Source: Campylobacter concisus (GTDB taxonomy: Bacteria > Campylobacterota > Campylobacteria > Campylobacterales > Campylobacteraceae). From it: DNA of 64,000 nt. Within the stretch, counting starts at the first letter, position 1. Each line of letters starts with the position of its first letter. The position numbers and the translations under genes were made by a program. Of the stretch, positions 47,503 through 58,141 are shown one piece after another. Location of the stretch: contig NZ_PIQX01000004.1 in assembly GCF_003049085.1 (NCBI RefSeq), positions 204,960-268,959 of the forward strand. Reading direction: 5' to 3'. The notes beneath the pieces were generated by a model. That model was not told the DNA's origin and searched no databases. It saw only the letters and a program-made list of their open reading frames with translations.

Positions 47503-48267
47503 ATGAACGAAAATCAAAATGAAACCTCAGTTTTAAGTCAAACAAATCTTTTGGGTCTTGGCACAAATCTTGCACTAGATCATGTATTACCATTGCTTCT
47601 TTTGGCAAATAGGGTTTCAAAATTACAAAATTTTTCACAAAGTGAAATGGCAAATTTACGTGAAAAATTGATAAACGATATCTTAAGCACTACTTCAAAG
47701 ATATCAAATCTAGGCATTTACGAGGAAGACGATATTATTAGACTTAGGTATTGCCTTTGTGTTTTTATAGATGAGAGCTTGCTAAAAAATGAAATTTTTA
47801 TGAACAGCTTTTGGGCCAATAATACCCTGACAACAAGATTTTTTAATGAAAATTTAGGTGGAAATAAATTCTTTGGCATTATGGATAAGTGGTTTGAAAA
47901 TGTTGGCAAAAATAAAGATTTCTTAGAATTTATATATGCTTGTTTGGTGCTTGGCTATAAAGGAAAATATGAAACCCAAGAAGATTGCAATGAAAAAATC
48001 TCTTATCTTTGTGAAAATATAGCTGCGGCTGTTTCTCCGCTCATAAAGGCTGATGAAAATGTATTTGAAAAGAGTTACTTAAAACAGACAAAGAAAAGCT
48101 TTCTTGAGGTATTTTCGCTAAAGCGTTTAAAATTTTATTTCATTTTGCTAGCCATTGCTATGATCGCAGCTGCATTTTTATATAGTACATATTCTATGGA
48201 TCAAAACAATATCAGAAACGATAGCATCCTAAATAATAAGATAGAGAATTTTATGGATAATAAGTAA
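47503..48267 (+). CDS. tssL: T6SS inner-membrane protein TssL (DotU family)
   Basis: 254 residues from the ATG at 47503, which has a ribosome site (AAGGATAAGA); the in-frame upstream start lies inside tssK. The cytosolic DotU domain (about 15-195; RYCLCVFIDESLL, FWANNTLTTRFF) is followed by a single C-terminal membrane span (about 215-235). No peptidoglycan-binding extension. It joins TssM and recruits the baseplate. Confidence 0.9.
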   Translation: MNENQNETSVLSQTNLLGLGTNLALDHVLPLLLLANRVSKLQNFSQSEMANLREKLINDILSTTSKISNLGIYEEDDIIRLRYCLCVFIDESLLKNEIFMNSFWANNTLTTRFFNENLGGNKFFGIMDKWFENVGKNKDFLEFIYACLVLGYKGKYETQEDCNEKISYLCENIAAAVSPLIKADENVFEKSYLKQTKKSFLEVFSLKRLKFYFILLAIAMIAAAFLYSTYSMDQNNIRNDSILNNKIENFMDNK

Positions 48268-49542
48268 GTGCAAGATAATTTTTGTAATAAATTTAATGAA
48301 GATTTTTTAGAGAATGAGCTTTATATTAGTTTAACTGATGAAATGTCAAAGTATAAAACTTTGATGCATGACAGTATAAAGTGGGATTATGTATTTAGCT
48401 CATCTTTAAAAGCTTTAAGTGAATTTAGCCTTGACGCTAAGCTTTTAAATTTCTTAGTGATTTCTGCTATAAATTTAAACGATAAAGAGGCTTTTAAGAC
48501 ACTTATAAAAGCTTTTATCTTTTTTCTATCTATTTTGAAAAAAGAGCCAAATTCACTTGCAAAAAATGAAAAGCAGCTACCTGCTAAAAAAAAGATAATA
48601 GCTCAAACAATAGAGCTTTTTACGCAAGCTAATAATAAAGCTTTGGATCAAGCTGACGCAAAAGCTTTTAATGATCTTGTACCTGAGCTTTCGAAAGAAC
48701 TTGGCACACATTTTGATACGCTTTATATAGAAGAAAAAAAAGAAGAAATTTTAAAAGCTAAAGAGCCAAAAGTAATTACTAAAACTGAGCCAACTTACCA
48801 TCAAAACGTTTCATTTAGCGGCAATGACATTAGTACATTTAATGATAGAGAATTTAGAGAATATTTTATAAATTTATCACTAATGCTTTTAAAGAGTGAT
48901 ATTAAAAATTTTAACGCTTATTCTTTAATTTTTGAAGCAATGTGGGGCAGAATAAAGGCGCTCCCATCAAGTAGCGATCAAATAACACAGATACGTTACC
49001 CTGATGAAAATCTGATTATGCTTTTTAAAAAAAGTAACGAACTCAATCTTGACAACTTAGAAAAATTTATAAGAAATTTAGCACTTAACCCATTTTGGAT
49101 AGAAGGCATTAAGATATTTTGCGAGTTTTTAAATAGTGCTGGACTTGCAAGGCAAAGTGATCTTATTTGTGATATGGTTTTAAATTTTATTGATAAATTT
49201 CCAGATATAAAAAAGCTCAAATTCCAAAGTGGAGAATCTTTTTTTAGCGAAGAGATAAATAAATTTTTTATTAAAAGCAACTCTTTGGAATTTACTTCTA
49301 GCAGTGATAGTAAAAAAGATATGAGCTTTGAAGATCTAATAAAAGAACTAGACAAAAGTAAGCATGCTTCAAGTGCTCAAAGTGAGCTTAATTTTATGCT
49401 TGAATTATCAAAAATTTTTACTGCTCAAGGCATGAATAATAATGCAAAAGCTACCTATGCACAAATAGTTAATTTTATAGAAAATACCGAGCTTAAAGAT
49501 TATTTATCAGACATATATATAAAGGCAAAAACATTTGTGTGA
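48268..49542 (+). CDS. tssA: T6SS protein TssA
   Basis: 424 residues from a GTG directly after the tssL stop; no ATG alternative fits. The N-terminal ImpA-type region is weak, but length, position and the C-terminal domain (LMLKLxx-type helical repeats, EFLNSAGLARQSDLICDM) fit TssA of Campylobacter. TssA proteins prime and cap tail polymerisation. The call leans on gene order. Confidence 0.75.
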   Translation: MQDNFCNKFNEDFLENELYISLTDEMSKYKTLMHDSIKWDYVFSSSLKALSEFSLDAKLLNFLVISAINLNDKEAFKTLIKAFIFFLSILKKEPNSLAKNEKQLPAKKKIIAQTIELFTQANNKALDQADAKAFNDLVPELSKELGTHFDTLYIEEKKEEILKAKEPKVITKTEPTYHQNVSFSGNDISTFNDREFREYFINLSLMLLKSDIKNFNAYSLIFEAMWGRIKALPSSSDQITQIRYPDENLIMLFKKSNELNLDNLEKFIRNLALNPFWIEGIKIFCEFLNSAGLARQSDLICDMVLNFIDKFPDIKKLKFQSGESFFSEEINKFFIKSNSLEFTSSSDSKKDMSFEDLIKELDKSKHASSAQSELNFMLELSKIFTAQGMNNNAKATYAQIVNFIENTELKDYLSDIYIKAKTFV

Positions 49543-49582
49543 TAAAATATGTTTTTTTAAATCACCTTTAATTTTATTTAAA

Positions 49583-49588
49583 TATAAT
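49583..49588 (+). promoter_or_regulatory. -10 box upstream of tssB
   Basis: TATAAT 33 bp before tssB in a 78-bp gap after tssA, again behind T-rich DNA. It suggests separate expression of the sheath genes. Confidence 0.5.
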
Positions 49589-49620
49589 TCTTAAATCATT
49601 TACGAAAAAAGGATGTTACT

Positions 49621-50106
49621 ATGGCAGATAATCTAATCCCACCAAAAGAACGCATAAATATAGTTTATAAAACTAAGACAAATGACCAAGAGGCTGATGT
49701 AGAGCTTCCATTAAAGCTTATGGTAGTTGCAAATTTAACTGGTGAAAACCAAACTCCACTTGAAGATCGTGAAGTGATTTCTATCAATAAAATAAATTTT
49801 GATCAGGTTATGAAAAGCTTAGATATTCATACAAATTTCTCTGTAAAAAATAAGCTAAATTCTAACAATGAAGATTTAAATATTGACCTTGATTTTGAGA
49901 GCATCCATGATTTTAATCCAGACAATATTATAAACCAAATCCCTGAACTAAAAAAACTTTTACAACTTAGAAAAGCTTTAGTTGCACTAAAAGGTCCTAT
50001 GGGCAATATGCCTGATTTTAGAAAGGCGGTTTTAGAAGCTATAAAAGATGAAGATAGTAGAAAACAACTTCTTTTAGAGATTAAAGACGAACAAGATAAG
50101 GAATAA
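49621..50106 (+). CDS. tssB: T6SS contractile sheath small subunit TssB
   Basis: 161 residues. The start RINIVYKTKTNDQEADVELP and ELPLKLMVVANLTG, and the C-terminal LLQLRKALVALKGPMGNMPDF, are family signatures. It pairs with TssC to form the cytosolic sheath. Two bp separate it from tssC. Confidence 0.95.
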   Translation: MADNLIPPKERINIVYKTKTNDQEADVELPLKLMVVANLTGENQTPLEDREVISINKINFDQVMKSLDIHTNFSVKNKLNSNNEDLNIDLDFESIHDFNPDNIINQIPELKKLLQLRKALVALKGPMGNMPDFRKAVLEAIKDEDSRKQLLLEIKDEQDKE

Positions 50107-50108
50107 AA

Positions 50109-51557
50109 ATGTCTGAAACTAAAGTTAAAACTCCTATCATTGAAAGCATAATGCAAAGGAGTAAATATTCAAAAGATGACGAGAGTTATAGTGTTGTAAA
50201 GCAAGGAGTTGCTGAGTTTATTTCAAATATAATCACAACAAATAATGCTGAAGATAAAATAAACAAGCTCGCACTTGATGAGATGATAGCCCACATTGAT
50301 ACCCTTTTATCTGCTCAAATGGATGAAATTTTACACAATAAATCTTTTCAAGAGCTAGAATCAACTTGGCGTGGAATTAGATTTTTGGTTGAGAGAACAA
50401 ATTTTAATGAAAATGTAAAAATTGATCTTTTAGACGCCACAAAAGAAGAAATTTTAGATGATTTTGAAAATAATCTAGATATAACTCAAAGTACACTTTA
50501 TAAACAAATTTATTCAGCTGAATATGGACAATTTGGTGGTGAGCCAGTTGGTGCGATAGTGGCTGATTATGAGCTAGATAAATCAAATCAAGATATGACT
50601 TTTTTAAATAAAATGTCATCAATTGCTGCAATGAGCCATTCACCACTTCTCACATCTCTTTCTGCTAAATTTTTTGGACTTGACAACTTTGGTGAGCTTG
50701 AAAATATAAAAGATCTAAAAAGCATGCTAGAAGGCCCACAATATACAAGATGGAGAACTTTTAGGGAAAATGAAGATGCAAAATACACAGGATGTATGGT
50801 AAATAGATTTCTTACAAGATCTCCTTATGTGCCAGAAGATAATCCTATAAAGAGCTTTAATTATAGAGAAACTGTAAATAATCACGATGATATGCTTTGG
50901 GGCAATGGAGCTTATGCGTTTGCTACAAGGCTTACAGATAGTTTTGCTGATTATAGATGGTGCGGCAATATCATTGGGCCAAAAGGTGGCGGTGCTGTAA
51001 AGGATCTTCCAACTTACACTTACGAAAATTATGGAAGCGTTCAAACAAAAATTCCAACCGAAGTTTTGATCACAGATAGAAGAGAATTTGAACTTTCAGA
51101 AAATGGATTTATCGCTCTTACTTTAAGAAGAGATAGCAATAACGCTGCATTTTTCTCTGCTAACTCTGCTTTAAAGCCTAAAATTTTCCCAAATACTCCA
51201 GAAGGTAAAGCTGCTGAGACAAATTTCAGACTCGGAACCCAACTACCTTATGTATTTTTGATCTCTCGTTTGGCTCATTATCTAAAAGTGCTTCAAAGAG
51301 AAGAGATAGGTACATGGAAAGAGCGTAGTGATGTTGAGCGTGGCTTAAATGAATGGCTAAGACAATACATCTCGGATCAGGAAAACCCACCAGCAGATGT
51401 TAGAAGTAGAAGACCATTTAGAAGTGCAAAGGTTATCGTTAGCGATATAGCTGGCGAGCCTGGTTGGTACAAAATAGAGCTTCTAGCTAGACCTCACTTT
51501 AAATTTATGGGAGCAAATTTCGAGCTTTCTTTGGTCGGAAAACTAGACAAAGAGTAA
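50109..51557 (+). CDS. tssC: T6SS contractile sheath large subunit TssC
   Basis: 482 residues. SFQELESTWRGIRFLVERT, FGGEPVGAIVADYE, WRTFRENEDAKYTGCMVNRF and the C-terminal SAKVIVSDIAGEPGWYKIEL are highly conserved sheath motifs. Intact frame. TssB and TssC contract to drive the Hcp tube. Confidence 0.97.
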   Translation: MSETKVKTPIIESIMQRSKYSKDDESYSVVKQGVAEFISNIITTNNAEDKINKLALDEMIAHIDTLLSAQMDEILHNKSFQELESTWRGIRFLVERTNFNENVKIDLLDATKEEILDDFENNLDITQSTLYKQIYSAEYGQFGGEPVGAIVADYELDKSNQDMTFLNKMSSIAAMSHSPLLTSLSAKFFGLDNFGELENIKDLKSMLEGPQYTRWRTFRENEDAKYTGCMVNRFLTRSPYVPEDNPIKSFNYRETVNNHDDMLWGNGAYAFATRLTDSFADYRWCGNIIGPKGGGAVKDLPTYTYENYGSVQTKIPTEVLITDRREFELSENGFIALTLRRDSNNAAFFSANSALKPKIFPNTPEGKAAETNFRLGTQLPYVFLISRLAHYLKVLQREEIGTWKERSDVERGLNEWLRQYISDQENPPADVRSRRPFRSAKVIVSDIAGEPGWYKIELLARPHFKFMGANFELSLVGKLDKE

Positions 51558-51564
51558 GCTTGCT

Positions 51565-51954
51565 ATGTCGCTGATAGATAAAATTTTGTATGAATTTAGT
51601 GACGAATCAAAGCTACGTCCATATTTTAAAGATCTAGACAGCGACATAAAAGATCACATTGATACTATCTTAAACTCTAGACTTGGTAACTACGGCCGAT
51701 TAAATGATAGTATTATTGATCTTTGGTCGATGGGTGTTGAGATAAACGAGCTTGGTCATAAACTTGGTATGGCAATATATGAATTAATCAGCTCAAATGA
51801 GAATAGAATAGAAGTAACATCTATCGGATATGATGACTCACTAAAGCCTTGGCGTATCATCTTTAATATAAACTACAAGCATAAAAACGATAATTTCAAA
51901 GAATATTTGCTAAAGGTTATCTTTAAAAACAATAGATATTGTGAGATTTTATAA
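51565..51954 (+). CDS. tssE: T6SS baseplate protein TssE (gp25-like)
   Basis: 129 residues. ILNSRLGNYGRLNDSIID and the tail WRIIFNINYKH are those of gp25-like wedge proteins. It overlaps tssF by one base (TAATG). It helps start sheath assembly on the baseplate. Confidence 0.92.
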   Translation: MSLIDKILYEFSDESKLRPYFKDLDSDIKDHIDTILNSRLGNYGRLNDSIIDLWSMGVEINELGHKLGMAIYELISSNENRIEVTSIGYDDSLKPWRIIFNINYKHKNDNFKEYLLKVIFKNNRYCEIL

Positions 51955-53672
51955 TGGACTATAATGAAAATAATCTAGCTTATTTTCAAAAAGAGATGGC
52001 GTATCTTGATGAAACAAGAGCTCTTTTTATTAAAAATTTTCCAAAAGTAGCACCCTTTTTAGATACTAAAAGCAAAGATCCTGATGTCGAGAGTATAATA
52101 GAAAATATGGCTATTTTGACATCTAGGATTAGGCAAGAACTAGATGAAAATATCCCACTAATCGCTGAGTCTTTAGTAAATATCTTAATGCCAAGCTATA
52201 CAAATCCTTTTCCATCAGCTTGTATGCAAGAATTTACCTTAAGAGATGACTTCTCTGGGGTGAGAGAATTTATACCAAAAGGAAGTATAGTCGAGTCAAA
52301 GCAGATCAATGGCATAACGTGCAAATTTCAAACGATCTTTGACATAAATTTACTTCCCTTAAAGATAACAAAAGCTTTTATGTCAAACAACAAGAGTGAT
52401 TATCTTCTAAATTTAAATATAAGCGTTACAAAGGACGAGCTTAGCACAAAAGAACTTGATATAGATTTTTTAAATTTATATCTTGGAAATAATGTTTACT
52501 TCTCTTCTACGCTCCTAATGTGGCTAAAAAATTACTTGAAATTTATTACAATAAGTTTTGAAGATAGCGATCAAGAGATAAAGTTAAGCCCTGATAAACT
52601 TAGTTTAGATGAGTTTGATGAGCGTTTGATAAAGAGTGATGAGTTTGGATTTGAAGCATTTGAGCTTTTAAAAGAGCTATCATTTTTTCCTTCAAAGTTA
52701 AATTTTATGCGATTAAATGGACTTGGCTTTCTTAAAAATTTTTCCGCAAAAAGCTTTAATATTAAATTTATATTTTCAAAAGATATGCCAAGTGGATATG
52801 TGCCAAGGCTAGAGTATTTTTCTCTTTTTGCTACGCCTGCAATAAATTTATTTGCAATGAGTGCCGAGCCTATTTTGAATAACAATAGGCGAAGCGAATA
52901 TAGAATTTTTCTAGATCGCTCAAATATCGATGCTTATGAAATCGTTTCAATCAGTAAGGTGGTCGCCCACAGCAGTAATAATGAAAAAAGGATATTAAAA
53001 AACTATAAAAGTTTTGAGAGATTCGAATTTTTAAATGATGAGCGAGCAAAAGATTATTATTTTGTCAGCAATAAAACAGATATAAAACTAAACTCTTATA
53101 AAGAAATTTCTTTTTTTAAAAGTGACTCTAAAGATCAAACCATCAGCATAGATGCGTTTTGCTGCAATGGTGATTTACCTTGCAATCTAAAGCTTGGTGA
53201 GATAGATAGAGTGTTATCCCACCAAGGTGTAACAACTAAAAATTTAACTATTCCAACTAGTGTAAAGCGAGTAAAAATAGATGGAAATCTTCTTTGGAAA
53301 CTAGTTAGTATCTTATCTTTTAGCTATCAAAGTATACTAGAGAAGGGCTCTTTTTTAGCACTTCTTAATACATTTAGCGCACCAGATGATGAGTTTTTTA
53401 AAAAATTTGCCAACTCGCTTTATGATATAAAAACAAAGCAAATTTATAGAGTTGATCAAGGCTTTGCAAAAAGAGGGTTGCTCTGCATATTCTATATAGA
53501 TGAAAGTGAATTTGAGAGTATCGGAAATGTCTATGTTTTAGGTATAAATTTGGCTAAATTTTTATCAAAATTTGCCTCAATCAATTCATTTTGCGAGCTT
53601 AAAATAAAGTGTATAAAGAGTAAAATTTTGCTTAATTATGACTTTTTAGGTGGTACAAAAAAATTAATATGA
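51954..53672 (+). CDS. tssF: T6SS baseplate protein TssF
   Basis: 572 residues. The start YNENNLAYFQKEMAYLDETR and KDPDVESIIENMAILTSRIRQELDE, IAESLVNILMPSYTNPFPS are TssF hallmarks. Forms the wedge with TssG and TssE. Overlaps tssG by 4 bp. Confidence 0.95.
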   Translation: MDYNENNLAYFQKEMAYLDETRALFIKNFPKVAPFLDTKSKDPDVESIIENMAILTSRIRQELDENIPLIAESLVNILMPSYTNPFPSACMQEFTLRDDFSGVREFIPKGSIVESKQINGITCKFQTIFDINLLPLKITKAFMSNNKSDYLLNLNISVTKDELSTKELDIDFLNLYLGNNVYFSSTLLMWLKNYLKFITISFEDSDQEIKLSPDKLSLDEFDERLIKSDEFGFEAFELLKELSFFPSKLNFMRLNGLGFLKNFSAKSFNIKFIFSKDMPSGYVPRLEYFSLFATPAINLFAMSAEPILNNNRRSEYRIFLDRSNIDAYEIVSISKVVAHSSNNEKRILKNYKSFERFEFLNDERAKDYYFVSNKTDIKLNSYKEISFFKSDSKDQTISIDAFCCNGDLPCNLKLGEIDRVLSHQGVTTKNLTIPTSVKRVKIDGNLLWKLVSILSFSYQSILEKGSFLALLNTFSAPDDEFFKKFANSLYDIKTKQIYRVDQGFAKRGLLCIFYIDESEFESIGNVYVLGINLAKFLSKFASINSFCELKIKCIKSKILLNYDFLGGTKKLI

Positions 53673-54565
53673 ACAAAGAACTAAATCAAGCTTCTTTTTT
53701 TAAATTAGTAAAGAACTGCCTAAAGCACCACGATAGAAGAGATATTTTTTTAAAAAATAGTCCAAGTTTTGCTTATCCGATTAATGAGCTTGAGAGCTTA
53801 AATAAAGAGGATGCAGTAAAAATCGTCGTAAATTTTATGGGTCTTTTGGGAAGTGGCTCGCATCTTACAAGCTATATTTTAGAAAAGATCTCAAAGAGTA
53901 ACGATAATAATTTCGAGAAATTTTTTGACTTTTTTGATAATTACTTGCTTTGGCTTTTCTTTGATAGCATTAGTCTAAAAAATTATGCAAGATCCTTTGA
54001 AAAAGAGCTTAATGATAAAATTTCAAAGATTTTATTAGATATATTAAACATAAGCAATAAAAAATTAGCAAAAAAATTCTTACCATTTTCTCCGCTTATT
54101 ATTAGTCAAAGAAGACCTAAAAGAGAGATTGAGTTTGCCTTGCAGCGTCATTTTAATTTAAAAAATAAACTATTTTTGCTAGAAAATCTACCAAATCAAA
54201 TTTTCATAGCACCTTCAAATTTAAATTCGCTTGGCATCAAAAATAGGGCTTTGGGCAGAAATTTTATACTTGGTAAAAAGCTTTTTGAGAAACAAACTAA
54301 GATAGCAGTTTATATAAATGGCATAGATTATGAAGAAGCTATTGATTTTTTCCCAAAAAGAAGAAAGTTTAAAGAGCTTCAAGATACTCTTATCTTTTTT
54401 ACGAACAATGAATTTGTTGCCGATTTATACATAAAAATAAACTATTCTCCAAAGATGCAATTAAAGCTTGGGATAGATGAAAGTTATAGTAAAATAGGCC
54501 TTGGTGCAAGGCTTAAAAGTAATAAAAATATGTCAAATTTTATAAAATTTAGGCTTTGCTCTTAA
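53669..54565 (+). CDS. tssG: T6SS baseplate protein TssG
   Basis: 298 residues. NSPSFAYPINELESLNKED, VNFMGLLGSGSHLTSY and the later LGRNFILGKKLFEKQTKIAV segment fit TssG. It overlaps tssF by ATGA, so the two are translated together. A small hairpin (TTTTAGAT/ATCTAAAA, 54568-54588) just after the stop may damp readthrough into tssM. Confidence 0.92.
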   Translation: MNKELNQASFFKLVKNCLKHHDRRDIFLKNSPSFAYPINELESLNKEDAVKIVVNFMGLLGSGSHLTSYILEKISKSNDNNFEKFFDFFDNYLLWLFFDSISLKNYARSFEKELNDKISKILLDILNISNKKLAKKFLPFSPLIISQRRPKREIEFALQRHFNLKNKLFLLENLPNQIFIAPSNLNSLGIKNRALGRNFILGKKLFEKQTKIAVYINGIDYEEAIDFFPKRRKFKELQDTLIFFTNNEFVADLYIKINYSPKMQLKLGIDESYSKIGLGARLKSNKNMSNFIKFRLCS

Positions 54566-54643
54566 ATTTTTAGATATAAAATCTAAAATATTTGTTATTA
54601 TTACATTAAAGAAATATATTTATTTGTAAAAGGATGTGCATAA

Positions 54644-57600
54644 ATGGCATTTATCGATTACCTAAGAAGATTTTTTGTCTTTTTTAGATTCAAACACAGT
54701 ACAATTTTGGTAGCTTCTATTGCACTAAGCGTCTTATTTTGGCTTTACGCTCCACTTATAGCTTTTAACGATGTATATAGCTTTGCTAGTATAAGTTCAA
54801 GAGTCACTATATTAATTGCATTTTGGGCAGTTATTTTATTTTTTGTTTTAATCAAGCCACTAATGCACTATTTAGCATCTCAAAAAGATGAAAAAAACAA
54901 TAAGCTAAAAGAGATAAAAAAAGAGTCTATGGATAGTTTTGGTAAGGCAAAAAGAAATTTTATACTTTCTTTGAAAGATGCCAAAACAACATGGAAAAAA
55001 GATATAAATTTTAAAAAATTACCTTTAATAATGATAATGGGTAATGAAGGTGCTGGAAAGAGCGCATTTATAAACTACTCAAATATCGAATTTCCACTAT
55101 CTGATAGTTTAGATACTTATAAAAAAATACACAAAAGTACAACAAACTTTAATCTTTACATATCAAAATTTGGTGCACTTTTAGATACTGAGGGTATACA
55201 TTTTGCACAAGAGAGCTTGTATCAGCCAACAGCTACTGAAGAGCTTCCTGAAGATGATGTAGATAAAAATAGGGATTACTTGCTTAAAAAAAGTATCTGG
55301 AGTGAATTTTTACACTTTTTAAAACGAAATGATTTTAACGCTAGATTAAGTGGTGCGGTTTTAATCATAGATACTAAAAAATTCCTTGAAGGCACGCAAG
55401 AATATTTTGATGAATTAATTAGATATATGATAAAAAGGGTTAATGATTGTGAGAAACATCTAAATATTAAATTCCCTATTTATATTGTTTTTAGCAAACT
55501 TGACTTAATAGATGGCATGGGAGATTATTTTAGGCTTTTCAATGAAGATGTGGCAAATAAAGCTCTAGGAATAAACTTAGATCCAAATTTCTCAAAACAA
55601 TCACTAGAAACTGAACTAAAAAACCTAAGCGAGTCACTATTTAAACATCTCATGAGTAAGAACTCGATTTCGCATTTATTGGAAGATAAAAAACGTTCAT
55701 ATCTATTTTTAAAACAACTTGATAATTTTTTTGCTTTAGTGAAAGATTTTGTAACAAAGCTAAGCTCTCAAAATGCACTTAAAAATAGCTCAACCATAAA
55801 TGGAATTTATTTCGTCAGTGCTTATCAAGAAAATATACCTATAAACTACCTTACAAACACTATTTGCGATAGATATAACATCAAAAAACCACTTTTAAGA
55901 GCGGTAAATAACTATAGTAAACAAAGCTATTTTGTAAAATCATTTTTAAAAGAGATAGCTTTTAAAGCTAACTTAAATAAATTTGGTGCTCAAAATAGAT
56001 TTACAAAATTTGCAAATTTTGTTTTAGTAGCCATACTTTGTGCTGGAGTATATTTGGGTTCTAGTTTTATTTTAGATACTAAAAATATAAAAGAGCAAAA
56101 TGCTATAAATAATGCAAATAAAATTTCTTCATACCTTGATGGTAAAAAATACAAGGATCTCTCTCCGACACAAAAGATTGAGCTTCTAAATTTACTAAAA
56201 CAAAGTCTAAATGACTATCCAAGAATCTTCAGCGGTGATACTAAATTTGAGTATATAACACTAGATACTTCGTATAAAGGCTTTACTCCAGTTAAAGCGC
56301 TTTACTATGATTTAAATGCTGATTTTTTCAAAAATACAGTTTTAACTGAAATGGAAAATATACTAAAAAATGAAAGCGATCCAGATAAGCTAATAAAAGC
56401 ATTTTATATGTATGATTCACTCTTTGACAAAGACTACACAAATGTGGATTTATTTAAAATTTGGATTAGCACAAACTGGGATAAATTTGAAAAATATGGC
56501 GTTGCAAAAGATGAATTCTTAGCTCATATTGAGGCTATTTTAAAGGCAGAAAATTTAAACATAACTGCGGACACAGTTGCTCAAAGTATAGCAAATACGA
56601 GACTATCACCTGTTCAAAGAGCACAAAGACTCTACTATATACTTGAGTTCATATCATTTAAAGACGATAAATCTTTTTATGATATTAAAAAAGATATTGA
56701 AAATTTATACACAGTAGTCCAAGAGAAAGAAGCATTTAAGCCATTTAATAAAATTTATACAAAAGAAAATTTAAGAGATTTCTTATCAAAGCTTAGCTCA
56801 AACATAGATCAAACAGCTGTAATAGAATCTTGGCTAATGGAGACAAATTCTTCTTTAAAAGATATTAGCTCAAATGATAAGAAAGAGTTAAGTATTGCCG
56901 TAATAGAGCTTTATTTGCAAAATTATGCCGATAAATGGAGTCAAATTTTAAGAGAAATAGAACCAAATGAATTTACCACAAAAAAAGAGGTCATAGAAGA
57001 GCTCGACATCTTGTCAAAGAGAGAAAATCCTTTAAATTCTTTAATAAAATTAACTAATCAAAATACAAATTTAAATGATGAGAATTTACTAAAATATATC
57101 TATTCTCTAGGATTTGCTTCAAGTGAGATAAAACGTGTTTTCAGTGATTTTAGTGCTAAATTTACTAATTATCATACGTTAAATTCTAATGACTTGCTAG
57201 ATATTATAAGCAATGATGTAACAAGCGTTTATAAAAAAGTTAGTGACTATAACTTCGAAATGCTTCAAAGCAACGATGATAAAATAGTTTATGCAATAAA
57301 TGGCATAAAAAATGAAAACGACCCATTTGTTGTCTTAAATAATGATGCTAAGAAGCTTCCAGATGAGTTAAATGAATATTATCAAAAGTTATCGACACTT
57401 GCATGGAAACAAGTAGAAAATGGCGCTTCAGCACTTTTATCAACAGCATATAGAGATGATGTTTTTGATGATTTTGAAAGTCTTATCAAGCCATTTTATC
57501 CATTTAACGAACAATCTCCAAAGGCTGTCAGTATAGAAGAATTTAAAAGATTCTTTGGCAAAAACGGAACTTGGAATAGCTTTTATGATAGATATCTAAA

Positions 57601-58132
57601 ACAAATCTTAAGTAAAACTGCCGATGGTTATAAAATAAGACCAAAATATGCAAAAGAGCTAAGATTTAGTAGGGATTTCCTTAAAAATATTGCCTATATA
57701 GACAGAATTTCAAATTTAATGCTTGATTCAAATGATGAGCTAAAATTAAATTATAATTTAAAAGCTGTCGACTTATCGGCAAATTTCAGTCATATAAATA
57801 TTAGTTATTCTAATAACTCTTTGACTTATGATCATACAATCGCCTCAAATTTGATAGTTTCAAGTAAAAATTTTGATATATCAACACAGTTTAAATTCAA
57901 TGCAGTTTCAAGCACTGGAAGTGAGAGAAAAGAGCTAAGTTTTGATGGAGAGTGGGGCTGGTATAAGATATTGAAAGCTTCAAATTTTAGTAGTGTTGGT
58001 GTTAGTACGCTTAATTTTGATGGTAGAAGAGATTCGTATTTTGGCTTTGAAGTAACACCAAATGGAGGAGAGCTTTTAGAGCTTATGGATATCATACCAA
58101 CGATAAATTTACCAAAGAAGATGCTTTATTAA
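54644..58132 (+). CDS. tssM: T6SS inner-membrane protein TssM (IcmF family)
   Basis: 1162 residues. Two membrane spans (about 20-42 and 52-77), a cytosolic NTPase-like domain with intact Walker A GNEGAGKS (133-140), a third span (about 452-475) and a large periplasmic part with the C-terminal beta domain that binds TssJ (GEWGWYKILKASNF). TssM bridges the envelope. Intact frame. Confidence 0.96.
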   Translation: MAFIDYLRRFFVFFRFKHSTILVASIALSVLFWLYAPLIAFNDVYSFASISSRVTILIAFWAVILFFVLIKPLMHYLASQKDEKNNKLKEIKKESMDSFGKAKRNFILSLKDAKTTWKKDINFKKLPLIMIMGNEGAGKSAFINYSNIEFPLSDSLDTYKKIHKSTTNFNLYISKFGALLDTEGIHFAQESLYQPTATEELPEDDVDKNRDYLLKKSIWSEFLHFLKRNDFNARLSGAVLIIDTKKFLEGTQEYFDELIRYMIKRVNDCEKHLNIKFPIYIVFSKLDLIDGMGDYFRLFNEDVANKALGINLDPNFSKQSLETELKNLSESLFKHLMSKNSISHLLEDKKRSYLFLKQLDNFFALVKDFVTKLSSQNALKNSSTINGIYFVSAYQENIPINYLTNTICDRYNIKKPLLRAVNNYSKQSYFVKSFLKEIAFKANLNKFGAQNRFTKFANFVLVAILCAGVYLGSSFILDTKNIKEQNAINNANKISSYLDGKKYKDLSPTQKIELLNLLKQSLNDYPRIFSGDTKFEYITLDTSYKGFTPVKALYYDLNADFFKNTVLTEMENILKNESDPDKLIKAFYMYDSLFDKDYTNVDLFKIWISTNWDKFEKYGVAKDEFLAHIEAILKAENLNITADTVAQSIANTRLSPVQRAQRLYYILEFISFKDDKSFYDIKKDIENLYTVVQEKEAFKPFNKIYTKENLRDFLSKLSSNIDQTAVIESWLMETNSSLKDISSNDKKELSIAVIELYLQNYADKWSQILREIEPNEFTTKKEVIEELDILSKRENPLNSLIKLTNQNTNLNDENLLKYIYSLGFASSEIKRVFSDFSAKFTNYHTLNSNDLLDIISNDVTSVYKKVSDYNFEMLQSNDDKIVYAINGIKNENDPFVVLNNDAKKLPDELNEYYQKLSTLAWKQVENGASALLSTAYRDDVFDDFESLIKPFYPFNEQSPKAVSIEEFKRFFGKNGTWNSFYDRYLKQILSKTADGYKIRPKYAKELRFSRDFLKNIAYIDRISNLMLDSNDELKLNYNLKAVDLSANFSHINISYSNNSLTYDHTIASNLIVSSKNFDISTQFKFNAVSSTGSERKELSFDGEWGWYKILKASNFSSVGVSTLNFDGRRDSYFGFEVTPNGGELLELMDIIPTINLPKKMLY

Positions 58133-58141
58133 GGATAAAAT